NCBI GenBank assembly: GCA_000328365.1
Contig: KB303020.1
Location: forward strand, 99,443-163,442
Length of the DNA stretch: 64,000 nucleotides
Direction: 5' to 3'
DNA from: Capitella teleta
Taxonomy: Eukaryota > Annelida > Polychaeta > Capitellidae
Position 1 is the first letter of the stretch. Each line of letters starts with the position of its first letter. Shown in pieces: positions 1 to 12,100 of the stretch. The position numbers and the translations under genes were made by a program. The notes beneath the pieces are model-generated. The model had not been told where the DNA came from and ran no database searches. It worked only from the letters and a program-made list of their open reading frames with translations.

Positions 1-1440
1 CAATCATGCCTTGCGTCACGCGCAACGATGATGACGTAATGTTGGCTCCGTGAAGGCACCTGAAATGTTAGCGCACTTAATCCGCCGGCCGGATCGCCGC
101 CCATCCTGCAGCCCTTGCGGGTTTCAATTATTGGCGAGTAATGCTGCGTCATTGCGAACAAATCCCTTCATTCTGCGCTGCTTTTGTGCGACCCATCCCT
201 CGCCAGAGATTTGATCGACGCATGCCACTTAATCAGAGCGGCCATGTAACGAGGCTCGTCGAGCGAGCGATGCCCCGTTGAACTGCGGATCAGCGGAACA
301 TCTATCTTCGCATTGAAAAGTCATTGCAGGAGAAACACAGCGCTCTGCTCATCTGCATATCAGCCGCCAGTCGAACGTGAATCGGCTGATGTACACCCAA
401 TGGGGTCAGCCCGTGGCAGTCGACCCGCTTCAGCTCCTTGCTGAGAATAAATCCGCCCTTGTCAGATCCAACGTAGGTTTAGTGTCCGCTGCACTCACCA
501 GATGTCAGCGCTGTTTTGGCGGTGACCGTGCTTTTGAGGAATCACCGCGTTGCAGCGCGTATATGCTTTGAAGTGTTTACTGCTCGTATAAGGTGAAAGC
601 AAACTCAACCAAGTGCCTCTCTGCAGCTCCAGAATTGCCGCTCATGATGAGTCCAATGGTCGCGGGTATAATGATCAAATGATCGGGCCTCACAGGTGGC
701 CCATTCAATCTCGCATGATGCACTTCAAAGGTGCGATTTCTATATCCCCAATGAAAAGGAAGGGCATGTGTGAGGGGGTAGTCGGGAGGAGCATGTGGGT
801 GGGGGGGCGATCCATTCCCCATGCGGATGTCGGGCTAAAACTCGCCGCCTAATTTCGACAGCATTCCTCGAGGCGGAAGATGATCCCACAAAACCCCAGG
901 TCAGCAACAGACGAGGCACGAATAATGCTCACTGGCACTTTAATGAGTTCTGTCTGCCTGTACAAGCTGAGCAGGAGTTTCGCTTTCTTGTTGACATGTC
1001 CCGGGGGCCGGCCCACCGTGTCACGTGGCCGCATCCTGCCATATGCACCCCATCTCCGCTGCCTTGCAAACAGATGTCGCGCAAATCTCTTCTTCTGCTT
1101 TCGGGGCTCATCGCCGAAAACATCGCAGCTCGTAATAAGCGTGTTAATTTAGAAGCAGGAGTATTTCCGTAATAGCAACCGACTCGTTGCCTTCGGCTGA
1201 GGAAGCCACCGAATTGTGCGACGGGTGCGGATGACGATCCCGAGGGGTCGGAGCGGAGATGAAGCGCCCGCCTCATCATCATCCCCGAATGCACACAGCG
1301 TCGACGGTCGCAATCGACGCTGGCATCAATTTTGCAACATTTCCTTTCTCCCAAAATGAGACTTCTCCCTCGTTTTCCTCTCGACCTCTCATCCATTATT
1401 TCACAATCTGTACAGCACATTCAAGCATCATGAGAGTCTG
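1..1440. other. GC- and CpG-rich gene-free block
   Basis: A compact GC-rich stretch ending sharply in AT-rich DNA near 1440. Several overlapping open frames on both strands (longest 163 codons, minus 1420-929) have no recognisable domains or splice structure. A CRE-like TGACGTAA lies at 32-39. I see no supportable gene. Confidence 0.6.
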
Positions 1441-3207
1441 AACCAAGCACACGTGGACTGGGATATACTGGAGACATGTACTTTATATACATACAAGTGG
1501 TGTTTGATTTCTCACATGAGTATACATACAGTGAACACTAAATATTTTTTTATAAATAATTACCTCCGTATACGTATACTAGGTGTAGTGTACTTTATTA
1601 CTTTATTTCTCGATTTCGTGATCAATCATGTTTTCTACATTACACACAAACAAGAAAAAGACACCATGTTCATTTGAATGTTCATCAAATGCATGGGTAG
1701 ATTAGAGGATTTTCGATGCAGAGGAAAATGATTTTCTATGTACACTTACAGCCCCAATATCATATGGGCAAGACGTTGAAAATTTTGAAACTCCAGATTT
1801 GTCAAAGATTTGATTGACATGGACGTAATTGAGGAGTGCTCTGCCGTCTGTTTTCGATGGACGACCTTGGGATTTCTTGATACGCCCGAGTTATTTTTTC
1901 GTCGCATAAAGAGCGAAAGGATCAGCGTTAAGGCATATGACGTGCAAATGTACATTGTTCCCCACAATTCACTATAGCTCAGGGATCTACGTCAGTATAT
2001 GCTGGAGTTAATTCAGTGCATGTGTACATGTATTCATATAAAATGCAAGTATTCTTTTTAATTTCCATACTACCTCAAGTATAATATACTTTGGCCTGAA
2101 ACGTTTCGAGCACCTGACTCATGACAAGTAAATTCACGCAATAACATCATCACCCACGGTCCGACTTAGTTCCACAAGATGTAACCAAGATGTAACCAAG
2201 GCCTGATTCTAAACAACCCCAGAGTATAACGCAGGTGATAAATTAGTAATAATTACGCATGATCACGCATAACATGCATGTACATCGTATTTGACCTGCA
2301 TTGCAGAAACTAATACTAAAAGAGTTCTCACTCAATTCAAGTCAATTGACTTCTTTCTTGCGAAGCGGAATCTATCAAAATCAATTACAAATCGCGCCCT
2401 TCGCCACCTGCCCGCCTCGCTTTCTTGCCTCAAAAGCATCGCCATGAATGGTCTAAAGAAGCGGAATTTAAATGTCGGAGCGTTCAAATTGACCAGGCTG
2501 CTGTTGGCCATTTGAAAGCCCACTTTTGTCGGAAGCAATCTCTTTGTCCGCTTACTTCTAATTTGACAGCACGGGCGTTGAGAGTAAAGTCAATGTTCGA
2601 TATAAATTCAAGAATAATCAGTTAATTAGAGGGAGCAGTATTCTACCTCGGGTGGGCGTGGCACTAGATCTCGAGATCTTTAGCTGAAAGAGGCGAACAG
2701 AAGCCCAGGTAGGCAGCCCCGAGGAGCCTAATGATCCAGGTCGCTTTTTTACTATGAACATTGTTGTGAAACCCGCCGTAAACCAATTATGCAAGCAAAA
2801 GACCTTTGTTGATTTGATGGAATTCTTACGGCCTGCCATCAGCGAGCATTGTAATCCCCACAAAACACCGATTTCCGAACTCTATGGCAATCGTGGCTTT
2901 GTGCTGAACGTAAATCCGCTCGTCAAAACATTGACTTATACCTTTTGTTGACGAGTCAGGCACTCCTTTCCCTTTTATGCATTGCATAATCTTATGACTT
3001 TCCTCTTCCTCTGAATCCTTCTTTGCACTCTGGCTTTATTGGTTTAGAAACCTACTGGAATGAATTGCGACTAGGACATCCCTTATACCGCGATTTGTTT
3101 AGTTACCTGATATACGAGGTATATTACAACTGAAATACCTCGCATGTTTTTAAAGCGCCCCAGCCCCAAGTTGTTTCCCGTTTACTAGTATATCAATGAA
3201 GCTGGAT

Positions 3208-3252
3208 TAAAAAAATACAAAAAAAAAACAAAAAAAAAACAAAAAAAAAAAC
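3208..3252. repeat. A-rich low-complexity run
   Basis: Three A homopolymers separated by single C or TAC. Confidence 0.95.
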
Positions 3253-3604
3253 ACTCTGAACTCTTGAGGTCAATCCCGAGGTTGAGGGTTTCAACAAAAG
3301 TTCAATCGGGTTCATTTGCTTAACACCGTAACATATCCCGTGAAATGCACGACCACAAATCATGGAGAGACTTGTTGTCATTGATGTTTGCTACTCAGCG
3401 TCTGCGTCTGCCTATATATAGTTGGAATCAAATCAAATCAAAGTACTTGATATTGAGAAAGGAATAAAGCGGCAATGAAAATACTTCATATCGTGTTTGG
3501 GGACAGAGACGTACTTGGACGAGATGCACTAAAAAGACAGAGTGGTATCGAAGTGCTTGTCTAAACACTTAGTAGGAAGTATGGTCGCCGTGCCAGTGAG
3601 AGAG

Positions 3605-3607
<3 letters not shown>

Positions 3608-3660
<53 letters not shown>
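3608..3660. repeat. (GA)n microsatellite
   Basis: An uninterrupted GA dinucleotide run of about 26 units. Confidence 0.98.
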
Positions 3661-3666
<6 letters not shown>

Positions 3667-3674
3667 CTCTAACC

Positions 3675-3711
3675 TGAGATGATCACTGGTGAAACCACAT
3701 TGATCATCTCA
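3675..3711. repeat. Perfect 11-bp inverted repeat (hairpin)
   Basis: TGAGATGATCA (3675-3685) and its exact complement TGATCATCTCA (3701-3711) flank a 15-base spacer, just after the (GA)n repeat. Confidence 0.85.
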
Positions 3712-6700
3712 TCAGGCGGTGAGATCAAAGCCGCAATTAAACACCCGTAAACGACGCGTTTTCAGCACCAACCTCAAAAGAGTATAAACGGTTTGATTTA
3801 ATAGATCGAACTCGAGAAGTCGTCGAGTGCCTTTCCGTTTGTGCAGAGGTCTCGAGATCTGGCGGCCACTCGACTCCGGTCATCTCTTCATGCGGTTGTG
3901 CAACGTGGTTGGCTGTACATTATATCATTCATTTTGTGTGTTATGTAATCTGTCAGTGATGAAGGGGTCTTCATCGTTATATTTACGTGTAAGATGACTC
4001 GATTCCGTGTTATACGAGATTGAGATTATTTCGAGATAGAGACGTGTGGGTATTTACAAATATACGCCTTTATTTATTGATATTGAGTATAGGTGTGTAT
4101 ACAAAAGCCCCTTCCACAAATGTTCGAATTACCACAGGTGCAATGTAAGAATATATTATACATTGCATGTATCACTAGAACACACAATAGTGTGTATATA
4201 TGTCAAGTTAAACCAATTAATCTTAGAACTATTGTAATGGCTAGAAAAGTGCTTTGTAAATTGCAATTACAGCACTTTTTGCTCTTGAATATCTGTTATC
4301 TAATCACTACTATTATTATGTACATGGTACATGGAGTCAATCAAAGCACATATACATCAAACATACATATACTATATACTTGGAATGTACACACACCGTA
4401 TACTTAAGGCACGTGGGTACAGTGTATACATGCATATACAACATGCAAATCAAGAGTGATAAGTTAGTTTTCGGACTTTGGTCAGCGCGCATTTTACAGA
4501 CGACGGAGCGAAGGCCGAATTCAGGAGTGGCGAATCGGTTCCGCTCGATCTGAGCTCTAATCGAGTGATCGGATGCCGCGGCACAGATCGCAGAGCAGCG
4601 CACGCATACATTAGTCGGCCACCCGTGATCGACAGCGAGATTTATGGCGAGAATACAGCGAACAATAGGAAGGTGGGCGAGTGATGGATGTTTCACTGAA
4701 GACACAGGAATGTGCGAGGTGTCAACCTCATTTCGGCAACCCGATCATCCGCGGACATTAGCAATGGAGATTCGGTTTACACCTGGTCGCGTGTGACGAT
4801 GACGCCCTGGGCAGAAGTTAGGGATTACGCCCCAGGCTTATGGCTCAAATCCGTCCCTTTGCTGGATTAGGCGAGATGCTGCTGTCCAATCTAATTGCCA
4901 TTCAACCGATAATGCTGTGAAAAATGACGCAATGTTGAGATTGATGATTCCTCATTTGGCCACCATGCGTCGCCACTGTTCTGTGCGCTGCCGTGCGCAG
5001 AGCTGACTGAGCAGGCTAGCCTTATATGGCTGCCATTTTCTCAGACGTCGGACTTCATATTATTAGTTCGTGAAATGGAAATCTCGAAAATTGAGAAATT
5101 AATCAGTCTCCTAATTGGGAATTGGCGTATTGCAAAATGCAATTCGAAGGTGTACACTGTAATTTGGGGATACACGTAGGTAATTTTGTAGCAAGTAACA
5201 CAGTTCCGGGTATGAACAGATTATATATTTAACACGATGATATTAACTCGTAAAATAAACAGTCATGCATACATCTGTGCAAATTTTCATCATCTCATTC
5301 ATTGGCCTATATGATTCCTCGGACAAAATTGATTAAATGTACACTACATGTATACAATGTATATCACATAGCTGACATAAGAAATAATTTTATATTCTGA
5401 TGACAAAGTACATGTACTATGATGTAGTAAAACAAAAACTCGTGAGTTTGCAATATGTATCAATGATATCGAAATGATGAGTTTGACAGGTGATGAAATT
5501 GACTGATACCCATGCTCAACTCATTATTGGTTGAAAATGTAACAACTATTGTAGTAGGGGCCTGCACAAAATAATGTACAATCAAGATTTGGGTGTCCAT
5601 ACCGAAGGCATTTCTCACAAGGACTTGTCATATGTTACATGTACAACCTGATAATTTGCAGCTAATGTAGCTACACCACACAGAACGCATATTTGTGGTC
5701 GCATGGAGCTCAACATGCAAGAAGTTTGCAAATGCGGCGGCGAAATCACGGACCGCATTCTGCTGCGGTTGTGAAACAAGCATGATACGTTTGGACAAAC
5801 ATGAATACAATAACCACATTGTGTGTTCACGCACGACGATGTTTTAATCCTTAGGCATTCTTTTAGCCCTACCCGTATTTACAAATTAATTACAAATGAT
5901 AATTATTTTGCGATACATAAAGGTTTGCTCACGGAAAATTCTCTTTGCCTAACAATTATTATATATGCATAATAATGCGCATATAATAACTGTCATAATG
6001 ACTATGCTGCACACCTAGTAAATAATGTCTCATTGAACCCTGTAGAAGATGCTGCATTTGGGATCATGCAGGGCGCATGCATATCTACAGCACTAACCAG
6101 GGGTCATTAGCAACAATATACAAACGTCCGATAACGATTTGGCAAAATGATCAAAGTTAATTTGAAATGTGAGTGTTAATTTAAAGTGTCTTGTGTGTTG
6201 TTCTCTCTTCCGTGGAGTCCGACCAACCACATTGTTGGCCCTACAGAAGGAGCGATTCATCTAATTGTGTGATCCTCGAAAGGAAATGTCGCAAGGTTAG
6301 TCATCCCCGGGATAGGCACGCAGGCGGCAGCCACGGAGCAGTTCCAGTCGTCCTGCGCGCATGGTTCCTTCAGAAATAAAAGAGTCACGAATTCTGTTAA
6401 TGGCTGCAACGGAAGGGCGCGGATCCCCCCACGGACAACCATCGCTCCGTCCACCATAATATTGCATCACATGCAGCCCCGATGACAGGTCAGGAATCCC
6501 GGACACCCCCCTCGGCCCATTTGAAGGGGGTCCCTTGGGAGCCAGGGACCGTTCCCTCTCCTGTGATGATGGCAACAAATGGAGGACGGCCTCTCATTGC
6601 TCTGCTCCGTTGGGGCAACGCAAACGTGTCACGGCGAAATGACCCAGAAGCTGTTGGTTTCTCTCTTTCTTCTACATCGCATCGATATAAATATGATGCA

Positions 6701-8688
6701 GTTATCTCGATTGCAGAGTATTCTGCATGCGCATGATTCACGTCTTGATTGGCGGTTGCCCTCCCGGGGGCCATTGCTCGACCCCACGGTCCGGTCCTGG
6801 GCCCGCCCCGCTCGTCTGATGTCCTTTGTCGTGGTATAAGGATGCATGCATGTTGCTCGGGGCTTCTTTTATTGCTCTCGTCGTCTTACGTGAGATTTCA
6901 ACCCATTTCATTAGATTTCCTTTTTTTTTAACTATGCTGAATTTGGAGTTCAGTTCATATGCATAAATCTATACGTGTAAGGAAAACTATATGATATAAT
7001 TACACGATCATCTGATTACATCTCCACGCAGCAGGGCTATCTCGATACACGCGAATGATGGATTCGGGGGCCGGATAAAGACCCAACCCCTTAGTGGCTG
7101 GGGCTGTGTAGCAGTCGCTTTCAGGTCTGAAGGCCATCCGTTGGCTGCGGCAGCCTCTCGAGCTCCCTGTGCGCCCATCGCAGCCAGCAACATGTTCTAA
7201 TCGCATTGAATTAGGCGTCGATTTCACTGATGCTGATCAATGAAGTTTCTCCCTCCGCAGATGCCTCAGATGAGGGTCAAGAAGGATGCCTTCCCGGCAC
7301 TGGTATAATTATGCGTGTTCTCAGAGCAGCTCTCATGCAGTCGATTACAGCATTTGTATGCAGTATATGTACAGCCAGCCAATTAATTTAATTGATACAT
7401 ATTCGGTTTAAGACACCGTGTAATTTATGCCAAAAAAAATGATGAAGCTCAGCGTGGAGCATGTAGAGCCAAAATTTAAGCAAACATACACTACTTTTAA
7501 GTTTTAAATTTCCACTCGCTCCAATAGTTTAATTAAATAAGGGTGAGTTATACATGCAAGTAGAATTTCCAATTCGAGGACACTTGCAGCACTGGCGGAC
7601 CCCGTGGCCCTTGAAGCAGAGCGTGTCTCTTCGCGGTCTCAAGCGGGACATTCGACGTCAGCGTTTCCAGATATGTTGCGACGTATGACCGCAGCGGCGA
7701 CCTCTGCTGACCTCATTAAGGACCAATGAAATTAGGGGTCGTTGAATGAGGCACGTTTGATCTTCTGAATGACCCAATTAAACAAGCTGGCTGCAAACAT
7801 CTTGAGCTGACCGCCGGTCATCCGTTGATCCCCATCCGTCTTAGGCAATCAGGACGACGGCCTCTTTAGAGCCGTCCGCTAATTGCACATGACCAATGCC
7901 CTGGTCATCGCTGCCAAATCCCACAAGCATCCATCTTAGCGCATGCTTGTTCGTTCGGCCTATACCTCACGGTCACGTGGAGTCGTGGGGCTGAGCGGAA
8001 TTACGGTGCGTGTTCCGCAGAACTGGCGTTGAAACTCAGGTGGAAGCATGTATCAATTGATATACACACCAAGAGTCAATTTTAGCGTTGAAATTGACAG
8101 ATGGAGCACACCATGACTTTTACCTGCATCTATTTTCTGCACAAATTCATTTCTTATAGGTTACACTGTGAACATAACGTTGGGCAGGTGAATGAATAGT
8201 AGCCGGTTAAAGACATATTTATATTATTCTACAAGTCAATTTCTTAAAAAGTACTTTGTAATATACACCACCACCAATGTTCTTCTATGTGTCTTGCTTT
8301 AATCAGACTTTAGAAAATAATCAATTTACGACTGGAAACCTACGTAAGGTTTAACGACTGACACACAATGACCAAGGGAATAAATTAAGTATGCTGCAGA
8401 ACTGGGGGCCGAGTGCTTTTGACCCAGAAGACATTTTTCACTTTCATTTTCATCGCAGGACCAGGAGACATGGATCTCAGGCAGTTCAGAACTTGTTTAG
8501 CTCACCAAAAATATCAGATAAAAATTCACAAAGATTCCGTGTGATCTGTTATCAGGAGGCATTCAGGTGTCGATAGATAAGATGGTCGTTAAAATCAGAT
8601 TTCATGGGCAACGGTGCCAATTAGTCAATTATTCCTGAACGCATAAATTACTCGTGCAAAGATTGAAACAAGAATAGCCTCGTGAGCT

Positions 8689-8715
8689 CTGGGTGGTTCG
8701 AAATAAACCACCCAG
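8689..8715. repeat. 10-bp-stem hairpin
   Basis: CTGGGTGGTT (8689-8698) and AACCACCCAG (8706-8715) with a 7-base loop. No polymerase III box pattern supports a tRNA here. Confidence 0.85.
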
Positions 8716-8936
8716 GCATTAACCGAGACAATTTTTAGCACTACACTAAATATCGTATTTGGCATCGAAATTATCATATAGTTTTCACTTATAATACACC
8801 AAGCCCTGTGCCCATAATTATATGTAATAAGAAAGCGACATACTGACGTCATCACTCTCATAAGACTCTTGTTTGTGGGGGAACAGATATATAATAAGGA
8901 TCACAAACCACGGAAGGAAAAATATTAAAATACATT

Positions 8937-8998
8937 AAAAAAATAAAAACGAAAAAAAAAAAAAAAAGGAGGAAAAAAAATAAAAAAAAAAGAAGAAA
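8937..8998. repeat. A-rich low-complexity run downstream of UTP11
   Basis: Nearly pure A with scattered G, C and T. It is T-rich on the UTP11 strand, directly past the polyadenylation signal. Confidence 0.9.
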
Positions 8999-9038
8999 TA
9001 TCTCTGAAAAAGGAGAACAAAATTGACATTAAAATGAC

Positions 9039-9044
9039 TTTATT
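9039..9044 (-). terminator. UTP11 polyadenylation signal (AATAAA)
   Basis: A minus-strand AATAAA lies 17 bases after the stop codon. It is followed on that strand by T-rich DNA (plus-strand A-rich 8937-8998), as expected for a downstream U-rich element. Cleavage would probably fall near 9015-9030. Confidence 0.75.
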
Positions 9045-9060
9045 CACATTTCGCACACAA

Positions 9061-9147
9061 TCATCGTTTGCGTTTTGCAGTCCACTTGTATTGCGAGGCA
9101 GTCTGTGGACTTTCTTCCACCACTTTTGTCTTCCTCGTCTTCTTGTC
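9061..9147 (-). CDS. UTP11: UTP11 coding exon 8 with stop codon
   Basis: 28 codons and TGA. It is Lys/Arg-rich and ends YKWTAKRKR, comparable with the human basic tail ending in SRRKR. The acceptor is ttgcag. The 3' UTR is very short if the AATAAA beginning 17 bp downstream is used. Confidence 0.96.
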   Translation of the reverse strand, partial: DKKTRKTKVVEESPQTASQYKWTAKRKR

Positions 9148-12100
9148 CTGCAATAACGACATGAACACAGAGTCAATTGGTGTCAATCTCATGAGCAGTC
9201 TATTGCGGAATCCGGCGACGCGACCAGCGATAAAGCAAAGAAACCAGGCGTCTTGCTTATTATTCATACATGCAAACGGCTCTTTGCCAATAACCATGAA
9301 ATGCGATTGCTCATTAGCACAACCGAAGCCGCGGTTCACAGCCCAAGATAAATATGTCGCGGGGGGCTTTTCTCCCACAATGGACTCGGCCAAAACAACT
9401 CATCAGGGGAAAATGGGCACACTGGGGCTGGCCATCCGGAGTGGTCATTCGCCAGGTGGACACGGACACTGACCACTGCCCGCATTCTCAACCAATGCAG
9501 CTGTGCTTTGTACGGTGGCATTGTCATGCTAAACAGCGACCGGTGTGTGAGCGATATTCATCTGACGATTGAATAAAGTCGCCAGCATGCGAAGGTGCAT
9601 CACAGCATATAGGGGAGCTCATCAGCCCACGAGCTGAGCGCGATTTGTCCAGACTGAGCGCCCTCATGCCTGGGCGGAGAGCGCATGCCCATACAATGCC
9701 CCAGTCACGTGACTTTAAATGGGTGTACAATTATCATTTATCATCAAACGTTTACAAAACCAAGAAATAATTATCCCAGAATTAATAGAAATCTGGGATT
9801 ATAAACCAATCGTAAGATGAGTTACAGTGAAGAATTTTCAGCGCATTTTGAGCAGAAACGAGGCTTACGATGAGGCTTCGCTTGCTCTGCATCTTCAGCA
9901 GAATCAGGTTCAGCTGGCGCTCCCTTTCGATGCGACGTCCGAGTTCCTTGTACTTCTTGTCCCTCTCCACGGTCATCTCCTAGAAAAAAAAAAAAAAGAG
10001 ATACCATTGCCCAGTTGCAAACAAAAACGAGGTGACTGACCGCAAGAGACCGGTCATCGATGTTGAGGAGGGTGTCTCCTGCACGGAGTTGCGCCCATGT
10101 CGGGCGATTGTACGTTCGGCCGAGCAGAGCGGGGTGCGTGTCCAGGTGCTGCGCCGCATCGAAGGTTCCGGCTGCGGAGGAGGAGGGAGGAGGGAGGAGG
10201 AGGAAGAGGAGGAGACAGAATTAGAGAAGGAGCGTTTAATCATTCATTGGTGTATGACAAGCACAATATTGGCGATTTCAACACGCATCAGATGGGTGAG
10301 TGCCGCCTGCCAGATTCGGCAGCACGGAGACCGTCAAAGACAACACGCGTGTTTGGTCGCCAAACGCCTGTAATTGTTATTGTGCTTGTACTGCTTGTGA
10401 CGGGCGCGAAACAAATGAGTTCTGCTGGCAATTGCTAAACTGTGCTTATGTAGGTCGAAAGAAGAAGCGATCAGGACGACGACGGCGGAATGCGCTGATG
10501 AATGATGATGATGATGACGATGATGATAGCTGGGGACGAGCAGGAGGAGGAGTTCGTCATCCATCATAATGCTTGACGGGGGAGGAGGGGGAGGGGGCGG
10601 GTAACGAGCAAGGCGACCCCTGCGACTGCGAGAGGGACATCGGCGCCGATGCCTCCCTGGCTAATTGGCCAACCAGCGCTATCTCCACGCCGTTGCTTTT
10701 TCCCATTTGCTGTTTAAGCCGTTGGATGACGAGCGAGTAATGTAAAGATGAATATCAGGCTTGCTGGCCATCAAGGCAGCGAGCCATTTGCATCTCTAAA
10801 CAGGGCGGATGCAGAGGCAGGCGATCAGGCGGATCAAGCGGGATTCAATCAGCCGTCGCTCGATCCAGGTGCGCCGCCGCCGCCGCCGCGTCCGAGGCTC
10901 AAAGCGGCTCAGCTGTCCGACGCATGCCGACGTGCAGCGCTCTCAAACACTGATTGAGTGTTTGCCGTCGGGTCTCTTTCGGGGTTTGACAAAGTGGAAA
11001 ATAACCTCACTTGAGGCGATTTTTTTTTTTGGTTTGTTTTTTTTTTTGATTTTTTGGGGGTTCGGGAGTTGAGAAATGCACGCATCAAGGGGGTGACTGA
11101 ACAGATCAACGGCAGAGCAAACAGCACTGATCAGAGGTGGATCGGAATTCGGCATGAATGGGGAGTTGAATTACTGTTGCCATTATAAGCATCCAGTGCT
11201 ACAGGTGGCTTAGCCGCTACTCCTCATAAAGGCGATTTGCACTTACCTTCTTTCTTTGACTCGACGAACACAATATGTTTGTTCTGCGGTTTATTCTTGG
11301 CATCCAAGAGGTGCAGATGACTTTTGAGTTTCTCAATTTTCTGCAAGGATAAAAAAGGGCATCATAAGCTCTCAGTTGAAATGTCGCTCTCTATCGAAGG
11401 CTGTCACGTCCAATGGTATGCACTGCAATGGGACATGACGCCTCAAGGAGAAGGAGGAGGTCGAAGAGGAGGCATGGGAACGCAAGCACTCAACAGCCCT
11501 TGCCTTGTGCTTGAATGCACCTCACAGGAAACCGGTCAGGGCGGATTTGAAAGTCAAGGAAGTCCGCGTGAAAAGAGAAAAGTTTCTCAGAGTTGTGTGC
11601 TTGCTTGATGGGACCCCAGGGAGTGACTGCTCATTGCTGAAGCCCCGGCAGCCGGGTGCTCAAAGCATGGCTCAATTAATTAAGCACCGTCCTCCAAGAC
11701 CTCACTCTCCAAGAAGAGGAAGCGTCGCAGCGCTTTCGTCAAAGCAAATAAGTTTAATCTTTTAAGACGAGGTCGGAGGAAGCAGGAAGAGGGCTGGACC
11801 GAGGGCCATCCATCAGGCGACGTGCTCCTGCCTCCTCCTCCTCCTCCTCCTCAGATCGCCTGACTAGTGATGCTAATCAAGACGAAGGGGCCCTTACGCA
11901 CGCATAACGCACCTTTCTCTCTGTGCTCAACTTGTACATGACGTAGTTGCTATCCTGCGTCTGCAGCAGCCGCAGTTGCTCGTCCGTGTACTCCGGAACG
12001 GGAGTTTCTTCCGTGTGCACGCCGTCCTGAATGAGAAAGAAAACAAGTCTGTTACTCAAAACTAGCGAAGTCGGTTAGCGGATCATTTGGCCGCAGTGGC

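Larger units (their letters stand above)
1441..6189. other. Mostly AT-rich gene-free stretch
   Basis: AT-rich DNA with an A-rich stretch (3208-3252), a (GA)n repeat (3608-3660), hairpins at 3115-3142 and 3675-3711, a POU octamer (4443-4450) and a GC-richer island at 4480-5050. No gene recognised. Confidence 0.6.
6190..9038. other. GC-rich blocks then AT-rich 3' flank of UTP11
   Basis: GC-rich sub-blocks at about 6190-6870, 7020-7260 and 7560-8040 alternate with AT-rich DNA. 8060-9038 is AT-rich, with a 10-bp-stem hairpin (8689-8715), a perfect CRE TGACGTCA (8844-8851) and a long A-rich run (8937-8998). No coding exon recognised. Confidence 0.6.
10172..11912 (-). other. UTP11 introns 4 and 5 (with exon 5 at 11247-11340 between them)
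   Basis: Intron 4 is 572 bp (11341-11912) and intron 5 is 1075 bp (10172-11246). Both are GC-rich and dominated by triplet repeats: GGA-rich 10172-10215, GAT 10498-10527 and CCT 11831-11852. There is also a T-rich stretch at 11020-11056 and an exact POU octamer at 10786. No other gene seen. Confidence 0.9.

Noticed and set aside
929-1420. 163-codon minus-strand frame in the left GC-rich block
   Set aside because: Arg/Ser/Cys-rich chance frame; no homology or splice signals recognised.
8689-8715. GGTTCGAAA inside a hairpin as a tRNA T-arm
   Set aside because: The word lies in the stem and loop of a simple inverted repeat without other tRNA elements.
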